Both the position numbers and the translations under genes were made by a program. From Polycladidibacter stylochi (lineage in GTDB: Bacteria > Pseudomonadota > Alphaproteobacteria > Rhizobiales > Stappiaceae), in assembly GCF_001562055.1 (NCBI RefSeq), contig NZ_LLWE01000025.1, forward strand, positions 186,001 through 250,000: a stretch of DNA of 64,000 nucleotides, in the 5' to 3' direction. Below are positions 53,007 to 63,348 of this stretch, one piece after another. A model generated the notes under the pieces. It searched no databases. It was not told the origin of the DNA and saw only the letters and a list, made by a program, of their open reading frames with translations. Numbering within the stretch: the first letter of the stretch is position 1; the number at the start of each line of letters is the position of its first letter.

Positions 53007-53222
53007 ATGCCTGTTAAGAGCAGGCATCCAGTTTCATAAGGGCTCTAATTTCCTCCCTAGTTGAGCCCTTTGAATAGCCAGAACCGCCCTCCCACGGAAC
53101 TGGCACCAAGACGTAGCCTGCCCTCCCACAGGAAACGTCTTACCAATAAGAGCCTCTGCAATAGGCGCCGGTGAATTCCTCCCACTTCACCATGGCAGCC
53201 TAAGCAGAGGCTTTCTTATTTT
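53007..53222 (+). ncRNA. Cuckoo/CcsR-like array of CCTCCC-loop small RNAs
   Basis: Five consecutive hairpins after the DUF1127 stop. First ATGCCTG/CAGGCAT (53007-53027), no CCTCCC. Then four that expose CCTCCC: AAGGGCTC/GAGCCCTT (53038-53070, loop with TTCCTCCC); GCCAG-AA-CCG/CGG-AA-CTGGC (53077-53104, loop CCCTCCCA); AAGACGT-AG-CCTG/CAGG-AA-ACGTCTT (53108-53141, same loop CCCTCCCA); and an outer AGCCTCTGC/GCAGAGGCT stem (53151-53212) around GGTGAA/TTCACC with TTCCTCCCAC in the loop, ending in TTTCTTATTTT. Exposed CCUCCC is complementary to Shine-Dalgarno sequences. The loops vary in sequence around a fixed core, and stems differ, which argues for selection on the loop. Confidence 0.85.
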
Positions 53223-53282
53223 CAGCCCTTTAGCCGACAGATCACGTAAAACCACTCTCGCCACAATCAACCTCTTGCGCAC

Positions 53283-53322
53283 AAAAAAGCCCACGTAAGT
53301 TCCCTCACGCAGGCTGTTTTTT
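53283..53322. terminator. Bidirectional terminator between sRNA array and prmA
   Basis: AGCCCACGTAA and a TCACGCAGGCT arm form an imperfect stem flanked by an A-run before and GTTTTTTAA after. It can end transcripts from both sides, including prmA, whose stop lies 18 bases to the right. Confidence 0.75.
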
Positions 53323-53339
53323 AACTTTTGCACCGCACC

Positions 53340-54242
53340 TTACGGCTGCCAGGCTCCGCGCACTAGGGTCAAGGTCAACCAGCCATCAATTTCGCTAGAA
53401 CGCACAAGCCGGAAACCGTGCTGCGCATAGGCCGAAATAATCCGTGGCCCATGCTCTACCCGCAAGCCGGAAAGCACCAGTACCGAGCGGTCATCCATTT
53501 GCGCACAAAACTTTGCCGACATCTGCTCCAAAGGTTTGGCCAGAATATTGGCAACCGCTAAATCAAAAGGGCCATAGGCAGCAAAACGGCGATCATCCAC
53601 ACCAGCAGCTGTAAAGGCCTTGAACAAAGGAGCCACACCGTTTTTCTTGGCGTTATCAATCGCCGCTTCCGTTGCAATTGGATCGATATCGGTTGCCAAA
53701 ATCTCCTGACGGGTCATTTTAGCCAGCGCAATCGCCAACACACCCGTGCCAGTCCCTAAATCCAAAATACGCTCGAAACGATTGCGTTTCAACAGCCGCG
53801 CCAATTCCAGCAAACAGCCCTCGGTAGTACCATGGTGGCCGGTGCCGAATGCCTGCGCCGCTTCAATCTCGATACCGATTTCATGGCTATGCACCGCATC
53901 CCGGTCATGCGCCCCATGCACCACAATCCGCCCGGCACGTACTGGCTTCAGCCCCTCAAGCGATTTGGCCACCCAGTTAATCTCGGGCAGCTCTTCCACC
54001 TCAGCTTCTTCGGGCAACACGCCATCAGCAAACAAATGCCCCGCGCGTTCATTCACCAACGCCCGCGCACTGGCCACATCACTATCAAGCACCAAAATCT
54101 CGGAAATCCAGATTTTACCGTCTTCCGATGCTTCAAAAACAGCAACCGGATATCCTTCCAGCTCAAACAAAAACTCAAGCTTGTTAGATACATCCTTCGC
54201 CTCGGCCTCAAGTGCCGGTACACGAACCCGAATGGTCGCCAT
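53340..54242 (-). CDS. prmA: Ribosomal protein L11 methyltransferase
   Basis: Trimethylates lysines of L11 using S-adenosylmethionine. The 300-residue protein has an N-terminal substrate-recognition domain (VSNKLEFLFELEGYPVAVFE) and a C-terminal Rossmann methyltransferase: EAAQAFGTGHHGTTEGCLLE, ILDLGTGTGVLAIALAKM, DIDPIATEAA and AVANILAKPLEQM. ATG at 54242 is preferred over the frame start at 54296, because GGAG lies six to seven bases upstream and it begins at the conserved MATIRVRV. Convergent with the sRNA array. Confidence 0.94.
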   Translation of the reverse strand: MATIRVRVPALEAEAKDVSNKLEFLFELEGYPVAVFEASEDGKIWISEILVLDSDVASARALVNERAGHLFADGVLPEEAEVEELPEINWVAKSLEGLKPVRAGRIVVHGAHDRDAVHSHEIGIEIEAAQAFGTGHHGTTEGCLLELARLLKRNRFERILDLGTGTGVLAIALAKMTRQEILATDIDPIATEAAIDNAKKNGVAPLFKAFTAAGVDDRRFAAYGPFDLAVANILAKPLEQMSAKFCAQMDDRSVLVLSGLRVEHGPRIISAYAQHGFRLVRSSEIDGWLTLTLVRGAWQP

Positions 54243-54387
54243 AAAATTCTCCATTGCCCATAAAGGCTTATCACGATGTATCGCCGAGTGCAGCATACGT
54301 CATGTTTTTGTTATCTTGCGCAAGCTATACAGCGATCCCACACCGCCCACCAGTAAAAAAGCAGCGTGATCCGAACCGCCAACAGCC

Positions 54388-56838
54388 CTAAGGCCTCTCG
54401 ACAAAACTATCCAGCACTTTCTTTCGGCCTGCCTTGTCAAAGTCCACTGTCAGCTTGTTGCCTTCAATACTGGCAATATGCCCATAACCGAACTTATTAT
54501 GAAAGACCCGCTCACCCTCGGTAAAACTGGAAGCAACCTCGCCAACAGACTTGGCAACCAGCTCACCCTCAATCGTTTTCGGGCCTGCCCGCTGTGCCCG
54601 TCGGCTTTGTGTCCCGCCGTGTTTGCGCCCATATGCCGCGCCAGAATTCTGTGTACGTTGTGCCCGTTGCCAGCCCGGTGTTGCATAAGAATTTTGAAAA
54701 GGGTCACGTTGGTCAAAACGCGAAGCACCATATCCCCCGCCGGAAACCGAGTTATAGCCGCCGTAATTAGAGTTTTGCTCCACAACCTCTACGCATTCGC
54801 TAGGCAGTTCCTCTAAAAAGCGGGAAGGAATAGAGCTTTGCCATGAGCCATGAATACGCCGGTTACAAGCAAACCATATTTTCACCCGCAACCGCCCTCG
54901 GGTCACCCCCACATAGGCCAGCCGCCGCTCCTCCTCAAGGCCCGAAAGTCCGGTCTCGTCCAATGCCCGCTGGTTGGGAAAAACCCCTTCTTCCCAGCCC
55001 GGCAAAAAGACAGTGTCAAATTCCAAACCCTTGGCAGAGTGCAAGGTCATAATCGAAACGGCATCCTCGCCCGCCCCGCCGTCACGGTCCATGACCAGCG
55101 AAATATGCTCCAAGAAACCGGCCATGCTCTCGAACTCTTCCATTGAGCGGATAAGTTCTTTCAAGTTATCAAGCCGCCCCGGCGCTTCGGCAGAGCGGTC
55201 TTTGCGCCACATCTCCGTATAGCCGCTTTCATCCAGCACCATTTCAGCCAATTCTGTGTGGCTTAAAACCTCAAGCTGTTCGCGCCAACGATCAAACTGC
55301 TGTAACAGCGAAAACAACGTATTACGTGCCTTGGGGCGCAATTCTTCGGTCTGAATTAAAATACTCGCCGCTTCCATTAAAGGAATTTGCTGGGCACGGG
55401 CATATTCATGCACCACCCTTAACGTGGCCTCACCCAACCCGCGCTTGGGCGTATTCACAATGCGCTCGAATGCCAAATCATCGGCGGGCTGAACAATGCA
55501 GCGGAAATAAGCCAGCGCATCGCGAATTTCCATGCGCTCGTAAAAGCGTGGTCCGCCAATAACGCGGTAATTCAGGCCCAACGTGATAAACCGGTCTTCA
55601 AACTCGCGCATCTGGTAGGAAGCACGCACCAAAATCGCCATCTCGTTAAGCATGTGGCCATTGGCTTGCAGCGCCTCGATTTCATCCCCAATAGATCGCG
55701 CCTCTTCCTGCGAATCCCATGAGGATGCAACCGAAACCAGCTCCGCCTCAGGGTCCATCTGGTCCGTAAACAGGGTTTTACCAAGCCGACCCTGGTTATG
55801 GGCAATCAGGTGCGAGGCAGCGGTGAGAATATGGCTGGTAGAGCGGTAATTGCGTTCAAGGCGGATCACCAAGGCCCCAGGAAAATCGTGCTCAAAGCGC
55901 AAAATATTGTCCACTTCGGCCCCGCGCCAGCCATAAATCGACTGGTCATCATCTCCCACACAACACACATTGTTGTTGCCCTGTGCCAGCAACCGCAGCC
56001 ACAAATATTGCGCTACATTGGTATCTTGATATTCGTCCACCAGCATATAGCGGAACCGATGCTGGAAACTCTTCAAAACATCCGGGTTATTCTTAAAAAT
56101 GGTAATACAGTGCAGTAGCAAATCACCAAAATCACAGGCGTTTAATATGGCCAACCGCTCCTGATAGATTTTATAGAGCTGCTTGGAATGGCCACTAGCA
56201 AACCCCTGCGCCTCGCCCATTGGCACTTTATCGGGCGTAATGGCGCGGTTTTTCCAGCTGTCCATCAAACCGGCGAAGGCCCGTGCTGTCCAGCGTTTTT
56301 CATCCAGCCCTTCCGCCTTGATAATCTGCTTAATCAGCCGCAACTGGTCATCTGTATCTAAAATCGAGAACGAGGATTTCAGCCCGACCAGTTCAGCATG
56401 GCGGCGTAAAATCTTCACGCAAATCGCGTGAAACGTGCCCAGCCAAGCCATGCCTTCCACACCGCCACCAAGGAAAGAGCCAACCCGCTCCTTCATCTCC
56501 CGTGCTGCTTTATTGGTAAAGGTCACCGCCAAAATCTGACCGGGCGTAGCCCGCCCGCTGGCAATAATATGTGCAATGCGCGTGGTCAGTACGCGGGTTT
56601 TACCGGTACCCGCCCCCGCCAGCACCAACACCGGTCCGTCCAGGGCTTCCACCGCTTGGCGCTGCTCGCCGTTGAGGCCGTGTAAATAGGGCGCGTTTGG
56701 CGCACGCCCTGCCATGGCCCGCGCCGCAATACCACCGGCCTTGGGCTGGGGGGCCGCAAGGCTCGCCTCTTCTTCCTGCATACCTTGCAGGTTTGCGCCC
56801 AAGTTTCTTCCGGTGTCTTGCGTCATAATCACAGCCAT
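54388..56838 (-). CDS. uvrD: UvrD/PcrA-type superfamily I DNA helicase
   Basis: A 3'-5' ATP-dependent DNA helicase for nucleotide excision and mismatch repair. The 816-residue protein has Walker A VLAGAGTGKTRVLTTR near residue 75, motif Ib FTNKAAREMKER, motif II LVDEYQDTN, motif III CVGDDDQSIYGWRGAEV, motif IV-V LHSAKGLEFDTVFLPG and motif VI RRLAYVGVTRGRLRV. An unusual Gly/Asn/Gln-rich linker (about 680-750) precedes a Tudor-like C-terminal segment VFHNKFGYGHIASIEGNKLT. The start has a weak ribosome site; ATG at residue 5 is an alternative. It lies 145 bases upstream of prmA. Confidence 0.95.
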   Translation of the reverse strand: MAVIMTQDTGRNLGANLQGMQEEEASLAAPQPKAGGIAARAMAGRAPNAPYLHGLNGEQRQAVEALDGPVLVLAGAGTGKTRVLTTRIAHIIASGRATPGQILAVTFTNKAAREMKERVGSFLGGGVEGMAWLGTFHAICVKILRRHAELVGLKSSFSILDTDDQLRLIKQIIKAEGLDEKRWTARAFAGLMDSWKNRAITPDKVPMGEAQGFASGHSKQLYKIYQERLAILNACDFGDLLLHCITIFKNNPDVLKSFQHRFRYMLVDEYQDTNVAQYLWLRLLAQGNNNVCCVGDDDQSIYGWRGAEVDNILRFEHDFPGALVIRLERNYRSTSHILTAASHLIAHNQGRLGKTLFTDQMDPEAELVSVASSWDSQEEARSIGDEIEALQANGHMLNEMAILVRASYQMREFEDRFITLGLNYRVIGGPRFYERMEIRDALAYFRCIVQPADDLAFERIVNTPKRGLGEATLRVVHEYARAQQIPLMEAASILIQTEELRPKARNTLFSLLQQFDRWREQLEVLSHTELAEMVLDESGYTEMWRKDRSAEAPGRLDNLKELIRSMEEFESMAGFLEHISLVMDRDGGAGEDAVSIMTLHSAKGLEFDTVFLPGWEEGVFPNQRALDETGLSGLEEERRLAYVGVTRGRLRVKIWFACNRRIHGSWQSSIPSRFLEELPSECVEVVEQNSNYGGYNSVSGGGYGASRFDQRDPFQNSYATPGWQRAQRTQNSGAAYGRKHGGTQSRRAQRAGPKTIEGELVAKSVGEVASSFTEGERVFHNKFGYGHIASIEGNKLTVDFDKAGRKKVLDSFVERP

Positions 56839-56976
56839 CTTGTCATAGGCGCGTCAGTTCAACCTGCGCCAATCTTGAAGTTTCGCAGAACAATATAGCA
56901 ACGCAGGCAAGTACTGAATAGCAAAACAACAGATTTATCCCTGTTGTCCCTTGGGGAGTTCATTTCAACCAACCTG

Positions 56977-57000
56977 TAAAAGGGGGCAGTTCCGCCCCCT
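56977..57000 (-). terminator. Terminator of ligA
   Basis: On the minus strand AGGGGGC and GCCCCCT form a 7-bp stem with a 6-base loop, followed by TTTTAC. It lies 38 bases past the ligA stop. Confidence 0.85.
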
Positions 57001-57037
57001 CCCATCCAAAAAACATCAGCCTGCCTGCGAAAAGCGC

Positions 57038-59221
<2,184 letters not shown>

Positions 59222-59438
59222 TCACCTTTAAAGGCAGAGTTCAAAGCTCTATAAATATCATTCGCCCTTGGCCTAATCGCTGCTCCTGTGAAAAGCAAGT
59301 ATCCCGCCCCGAACCTTCCCAAAAATCAATAGAAACAGAAAGTACATCACGCCTTCAGTTTTCGCCCTTTCTGTTTTAGTCTGCGCACAACAACACCATA
59401 AGCAACAAGTAATTCAATTAAACTCCAACGGATAAACA

Positions 59439-60077
59439 ATGCTCATTTACGACAGTGCCCACTGGCTTGCTTTTTTAACAGCCGCTTTTTTGCTTAACCT
59501 CTCCCCCGGCCCTGATATGGCCTTTATCATGGGTCACACGCTCAAAAGCGGGCGCACCGCAGGTATTATTGCCATGCTGGGAATCTGGAGCGGGGCGCTC
59601 TGCCACGTATTATTGGCAGTACTGGGCGTATCCGCCATTCTGGCCGCTTCCGCCGCCGCATTCCAGCTAGTTAAGTGGCTGGGCGTTTTCTACCTACTTT
59701 GGCTGGCCATCAAAGCCATACGCGCTGGCGCGGACCCACAGCAAGATTTGCAAGTTTCCAAACACAGTCTAGCCACCATTTACAGACACGGCATTCTGGT
59801 CAATCTTCTTAACCCTAAAGTGGCACTTTTCTTTTTGGCCTTTCTACCGCAATTTATCGAACCCACCCAAGGCCCCTATGCACTGCAAATGGCAGTACAC
59901 GGCTTTTTGGTCATCATTACCGCCGCTTTTGTCGAACCACCTCTCATATTTATGGGCGATCAACTGACAAAAAAGCTCAAAGGACAACAAAAGCTAAACA
60001 ATATTCTCAACCATTCTCTCGCCGCAATCTACATTATGCTTTGCTTGCGTTTAGCCCTATCCAATACTTCAAAGTAA
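59439..60077 (+). CDS. LysE/RhtB-family amino acid exporter 1
   Basis: A 212-residue inner-membrane exporter with about six hydrophobic segments. The N-terminal FLLNLSPGPDMAFIMGHTLK is the signature of the LysE/RhtB family, followed by SGRTAGIIAMLGIWSGALCH, and FLPQFIEPTQG in the middle. Substrate uncertain: amino acids such as lysine, threonine or homoserine lactone in relatives. It is followed after 16 bases by a second exporter of the same family, co-directional and probably co-transcribed. Confidence 0.9.
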   Translation: MLIYDSAHWLAFLTAAFLLNLSPGPDMAFIMGHTLKSGRTAGIIAMLGIWSGALCHVLLAVLGVSAILAASAAAFQLVKWLGVFYLLWLAIKAIRAGADPQQDLQVSKHSLATIYRHGILVNLLNPKVALFFLAFLPQFIEPTQGPYALQMAVHGFLVIITAAFVEPPLIFMGDQLTKKLKGQQKLNNILNHSLAAIYIMLCLRLALSNTSK

Positions 60078-60093
60078 TAACTTGAGAGTAATA

Positions 60094-60729
60094 ATGCTGG
60101 ATTTATTGCCGCCCACCACAGCCATGCTCACTTTTATGGCCGCCGTTTTAACCTTGTGCCTCACACCCGGTCCCGCTGTCATTTACATCTCCAGCGGCTC
60201 ACTCGCCCATGGCCGCACATTCGGCATGCTGACAGCCCTTGGCGTTGCCATTGGCAACATCGCCAATGCCGCTCTGGCAATACTGGGTCTTGCCGCCCTG
60301 TTCGCCTTGTATCCGCCAGCCTTTACCACCATAAAGTTTTTGGGTGCGCTCTATATGGTCTATCTGGGCCTTACAGCACTGCGCAAGGCAAAGTCCGCGA
60401 CAGTCAATTTACCAACACCAAACCAGTCATCTCTTGGCAAAATCTTTCGTGACGGCTTTATTGTTGCACTTCTCAACCCCAAAACAACAATCTTCTTTGC
60501 AGCTTTCCTGCCTCAGTTCATTACCAGCACCCAACAAGCAACAGCACAGTCATTTTTACTTGCAGCCGTTTTTTGCGTCATTGGCTTTTCAACCGATAGC
60601 ACCTACGCCCTCATTGCCGGCTCAATCAAATCAACCCTCACCAAATCACCACAGATTATTGGCCGAATCCAGTTCGTCTCGGCTCTGATTTTTATTGCAC
60701 TTGGCCTGTGGCTACTCATTTCAGCGTAA
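60094..60729 (+). CDS. LysE/RhtB-family amino acid exporter 2
   Basis: A 211-residue protein with the signature LTLCLTPGPAVIYISSGSLA, then HGRTFGMLTALGVAIGNIAN, and GFIVALLNPKTTIFFAAFLP. Only moderately similar to exporter 1, so the pair is not a recent duplication. ATG at 60094 is chosen with GAGAG just upstream; the frame starts 12 bases earlier at TTG. Likely to have a different or partly overlapping substrate, or to form a hetero-pair (inference). Confidence 0.9.
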   Translation: MLDLLPPTTAMLTFMAAVLTLCLTPGPAVIYISSGSLAHGRTFGMLTALGVAIGNIANAALAILGLAALFALYPPAFTTIKFLGALYMVYLGLTALRKAKSATVNLPTPNQSSLGKIFRDGFIVALLNPKTTIFFAAFLPQFITSTQQATAQSFLLAAVFCVIGFSTDSTYALIAGSIKSTLTKSPQIIGRIQFVSALIFIALGLWLLISA

Positions 60730-60943
60730 GCAAAAAGCCCAGATATCCTTATAGCCATGCAAAAATATGAGTCACTTTCACCTTATTTCCTAGTTTTAAA
60801 CAGCAGAACGTGATTTTAAATCGATTTAAAAAATCATTTAATCTACACATACCATTGATTTTAAATATATAATTTAATTACCCCCTAACTCATGCACTTA
60901 ATGCATAGCAGCTACGATTTCTTAGCTCTTTTTAAACACAGCA

Positions 60944-60972
60944 AACGGGCGCATAACCTCCTTGTCGAAACG
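60944..60972 (+). promoter_or_regulatory. Conserved leader block of DUF1127 gene 2
   Basis: A block beginning AACGGGCGCATAACC and continuing TCCTTGTC, the counterpart of the block at 52681. TCCTTG pairs exactly with CAAGGA, the ribosome site at 61022-61027. A CTCTTTTTAAA tract lies just upstream of it, as in the other leader. Confidence 0.6.
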
Positions 60973-61036
60973 GAAACGCTGCAGCAACAACCGCTAGGAA
61001 CGACAAAAGAATAAAGTAAAACAAGGAATTAGAAAA

Positions 61037-61252
61037 ATGATCCTATCAGCAATGACAACCGAATTCGACTTTGCACCAGCACAAAAAGGCTTTTTTGCTC
61101 GCTTGTTTGATCGCCTCGTAGAAGCCCGTCAAAAAGAAACACAGCTCATGGTTAACCATTACCTCTTGAAGCTGTCTGACGAAGAGCTGAAAGCTGTTGG
61201 CTACGACCGCAAAACACTACAAGCACAAGGCAGCAAACTCAGCATTCTATAA
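61037..61252 (+). CDS. DUF1127 small protein 2
   Basis: A 71-residue YjiS-like protein. The core FFARLFDRLVEARQKETQLM followed by VNHYLLKLSDEELKAVGYDR matches the paralogue at 52774 closely: VNHYLL, DEEL and GYDRK are identical, as are the ARQ and FF/LF positions. AAGGA lies nine bases before the ATG. Unlike the first copy, no CCTCCC hairpin array follows, only a terminator. Expression may be co-regulated with the first copy through the shared leader block. Confidence 0.92.
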   Translation: MILSAMTTEFDFAPAQKGFFARLFDRLVEARQKETQLMVNHYLLKLSDEELKAVGYDRKTLQAQGSKLSIL

Positions 61253-61337
61253 TTTGCGGCCCTAAGAAATATCAAGATTGCTGTAAAAAGCGATATTTGG
61301 AAACAAGATTATTTTCCCCGATATCTTATTCCAACTC
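61253..61337. other. 3' region of DUF1127 gene 2
   Basis: 85 bases between the stop and the terminator. It contains no CCTCCC motif, in contrast to the region after the first DUF1127 gene. Confidence 0.5.
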
Positions 61338-61402
61338 AAAAGCCCTTGCTTCCCTTGAACCTGCTAAAGGCACAATCAAGAAGCAGGGGTTTTGTCATTT
61401 TT
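61338..61402. terminator. Bidirectional terminator after DUF1127 gene 2
   Basis: AAAGCCCTTGCTTC and GAAGCAGGGGTTTT form a stem of about 13 pairs with two wobbles and a 27-base loop. The plus strand continues TTTTGTCATTTTT, and the minus strand GGGCTTTTGAG, so it may also end recN transcripts. Confidence 0.75.
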
Positions 61403-61515
61403 GTCGGCGCACTCTGCCACTACGACTGTATAGCCCTTACTAATCGGCTATCACGCCACAAGCCTACAAAGCTTAATGCGGCTATTTAGCAAATGGCAAA
61501 ATGTTTCCGGCTCAC

Positions 61516-63186
61516 CTAAACTAACGGCGCTTCCATCAAGCGGTCAGCAGCAGCACGTGCTTCTTCTGTTATTGTAGCCCCCGCCAGCATCCGCGCGATT
61601 TCTTCGCGCCGGTCCGCCTCTAAAATCTCGCGAACCCCAGTTGCCACCGTACCCATATCTGTCTCGGCCTTTTGAATAAGAAAATGCCCGTCAGACCGCG
61701 CTGCCACTTGCGGTGCATGTGTCACAGTTAAAACTTGCACGCGTTGCGCAAGGCGAGCCAAACGCATACCAATTGCTTCAGCGACAGCCCCGCCCACACC
61801 GCTATCAATCTCGTCAAAGACCAGCGTTGGTGCCGAACCTTTATCTGCCAGAGAAACCTTCAAAGCCAGCAAAAACCGCGAAAGCTCACCGCCCGATGCC
61901 ACTTTCAAAAGCGGCCCAGGCCGTGTGCCCGGGTTGGTTTGAGCATGGAATTCAACTTTATCAATGCCGTCAGCACTGCGCTGTTCCAAATCACTTTCCT
62001 GCTCAATAATCAATCGCGCACGCTCCAGCTTCAAAGCAGGCAACTCGCTTTGTACTGCTTCCTCCAGTGCCCGCGCTGCATTGCCACGCTTTAAAGAGAG
62101 CGACGTCGCCCGCACATCATAGGCAGCACGCGCTTCTTCCACCTTCTGGGCTAAAGCCTGCAACTTGTCTTCACCGGCATCCACATCTGCCAAATCTGCC
62201 GCCATATTGTCACGCAGCACTGCCAGCTCATCCACGGGGAGTGAATACTTGCGCGATGCTGCACGTAGCGCAAACAACCGCTCTTCCACTTGCTCCAGCT
62301 CACCACGGTCAAATTCTGTCGCCCGTAGCGCCAGCTCCAAACCACCGCGTGCTTCTTCCAGCTGGTCCAAAGCCCCGCCAAGCTGGTCCACAACACCGGT
62401 TAAAAACGTGGGTGCTTGCTCTACCTTGCGCTCAAGTCGGCGCATTAGGCTTGCAAGCTCTGGAATAGGCGAGGCATGACCATCCAAAGTGTCAAAGGCC
62501 TCGCGCAAATCACCGGCAATCTTTTCTACCTGCATCATGTCCTGACGACGTAAGGCAAGCTCCTGCTCCTCATCGACTTGCGGGTCAAGCGCTGTTAGCT
62601 CATCCACACTCGATCGTAAGTAATCCGCCTCTTGTCGCGCCGCTTCCAACCTCTTCTCGTGGGCACGCAACTCTTTTTCAGCTTTATGAAATTGACGGTA
62701 ATGAAAGCCGACTTCAGACAAATCGTGTTCCAGCCCGCCAAAGCTATCTATTAGCTGGCGGTGGCTTTCCACATCCACCAAGGCCCTGTCCGCGTGCTGG
62801 CCGTGCACTTCCACCAGACAATTCCCAACTTGGCGTAAAACACTGGCACTCACCGGCGCATCATTAATATATGCACGCGTTCTGCCATCTTCCGCCTGTA
62901 CCCGACGCAAAATGATGTCGCTATCAGCTTCCAGCTCATTGTCTTGCAAAACTTTACGTGCTGCATGGTCCATAGGTACATCAAAAACCGCTGTCACTTG
63001 ACCGCGCTCTTCTCCATGACGCACAAGCGAAGCGTCACCGCGCCCTCCAAGCGCCAAAGACAATGAATCCAGCAAAATAGATTTACCGGCGCCGGTTTCA
63101 CCAGTTAAAACAGTCATGCCATCGCTGAATGCCAAATCCAGCTTGTCAATCAAAACAATGTCTCGAATAGATAAAGCGGATAACAT
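61516..63186 (-). CDS. recN: DNA repair protein RecN
   Basis: An SMC-like ATPase for double-strand-break repair. The 556-residue protein starts MLSALSIRDIVLIDKLDLAF, has Walker A LTGETGAGKSILLDSLSLALGGR near residue 30, a long coiled-coil middle, the signature SGGELSRFLLALKVSLADK and Walker B TLVFDEIDSGVGGAVAEAIG. ATG at 63186 is chosen because it gives the RecN N-terminus; the frame is open to 63273 through the bamD terminator. It therefore has its own promoter, downstream of the bamD terminator. Confidence 0.95.
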   Translation of the reverse strand: MLSALSIRDIVLIDKLDLAFSDGMTVLTGETGAGKSILLDSLSLALGGRGDASLVRHGEERGQVTAVFDVPMDHAARKVLQDNELEADSDIILRRVQAEDGRTRAYINDAPVSASVLRQVGNCLVEVHGQHADRALVDVESHRQLIDSFGGLEHDLSEVGFHYRQFHKAEKELRAHEKRLEAARQEADYLRSSVDELTALDPQVDEEQELALRRQDMMQVEKIAGDLREAFDTLDGHASPIPELASLMRRLERKVEQAPTFLTGVVDQLGGALDQLEEARGGLELALRATEFDRGELEQVEERLFALRAASRKYSLPVDELAVLRDNMAADLADVDAGEDKLQALAQKVEEARAAYDVRATSLSLKRGNAARALEEAVQSELPALKLERARLIIEQESDLEQRSADGIDKVEFHAQTNPGTRPGPLLKVASGGELSRFLLALKVSLADKGSAPTLVFDEIDSGVGGAVAEAIGMRLARLAQRVQVLTVTHAPQVAARSDGHFLIQKAETDMGTVATGVREILEADRREEIARMLAGATITEEARAAADRLMEAPLV

Positions 63187-63254
63187 ACCCTGTAGCACCT
63201 CGGTGTATTGCTTTAAACAAAGCGCAGCCAACAGATAATATCTGTCATTAACTG

Positions 63255-63288
63255 GAAAAAGCGCCCCGCACAACTAGCGGAGCGCTTT
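63255..63288 (-). terminator. Terminator of bamD
   Basis: On the minus strand AAGCGCTCCGC pairs with GCGGGGCGCTT (one G-U) around a 7-base loop, followed by TTTTCC. It lies about 60 bases past the bamD stop and before recN. Confidence 0.85.
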
Positions 63289-63348
63289 ACCCAGAACAAA
63301 CAAGGTCCAAATTCGCAATTATTAAGTCTTAAACGATAGCTTTACAGA

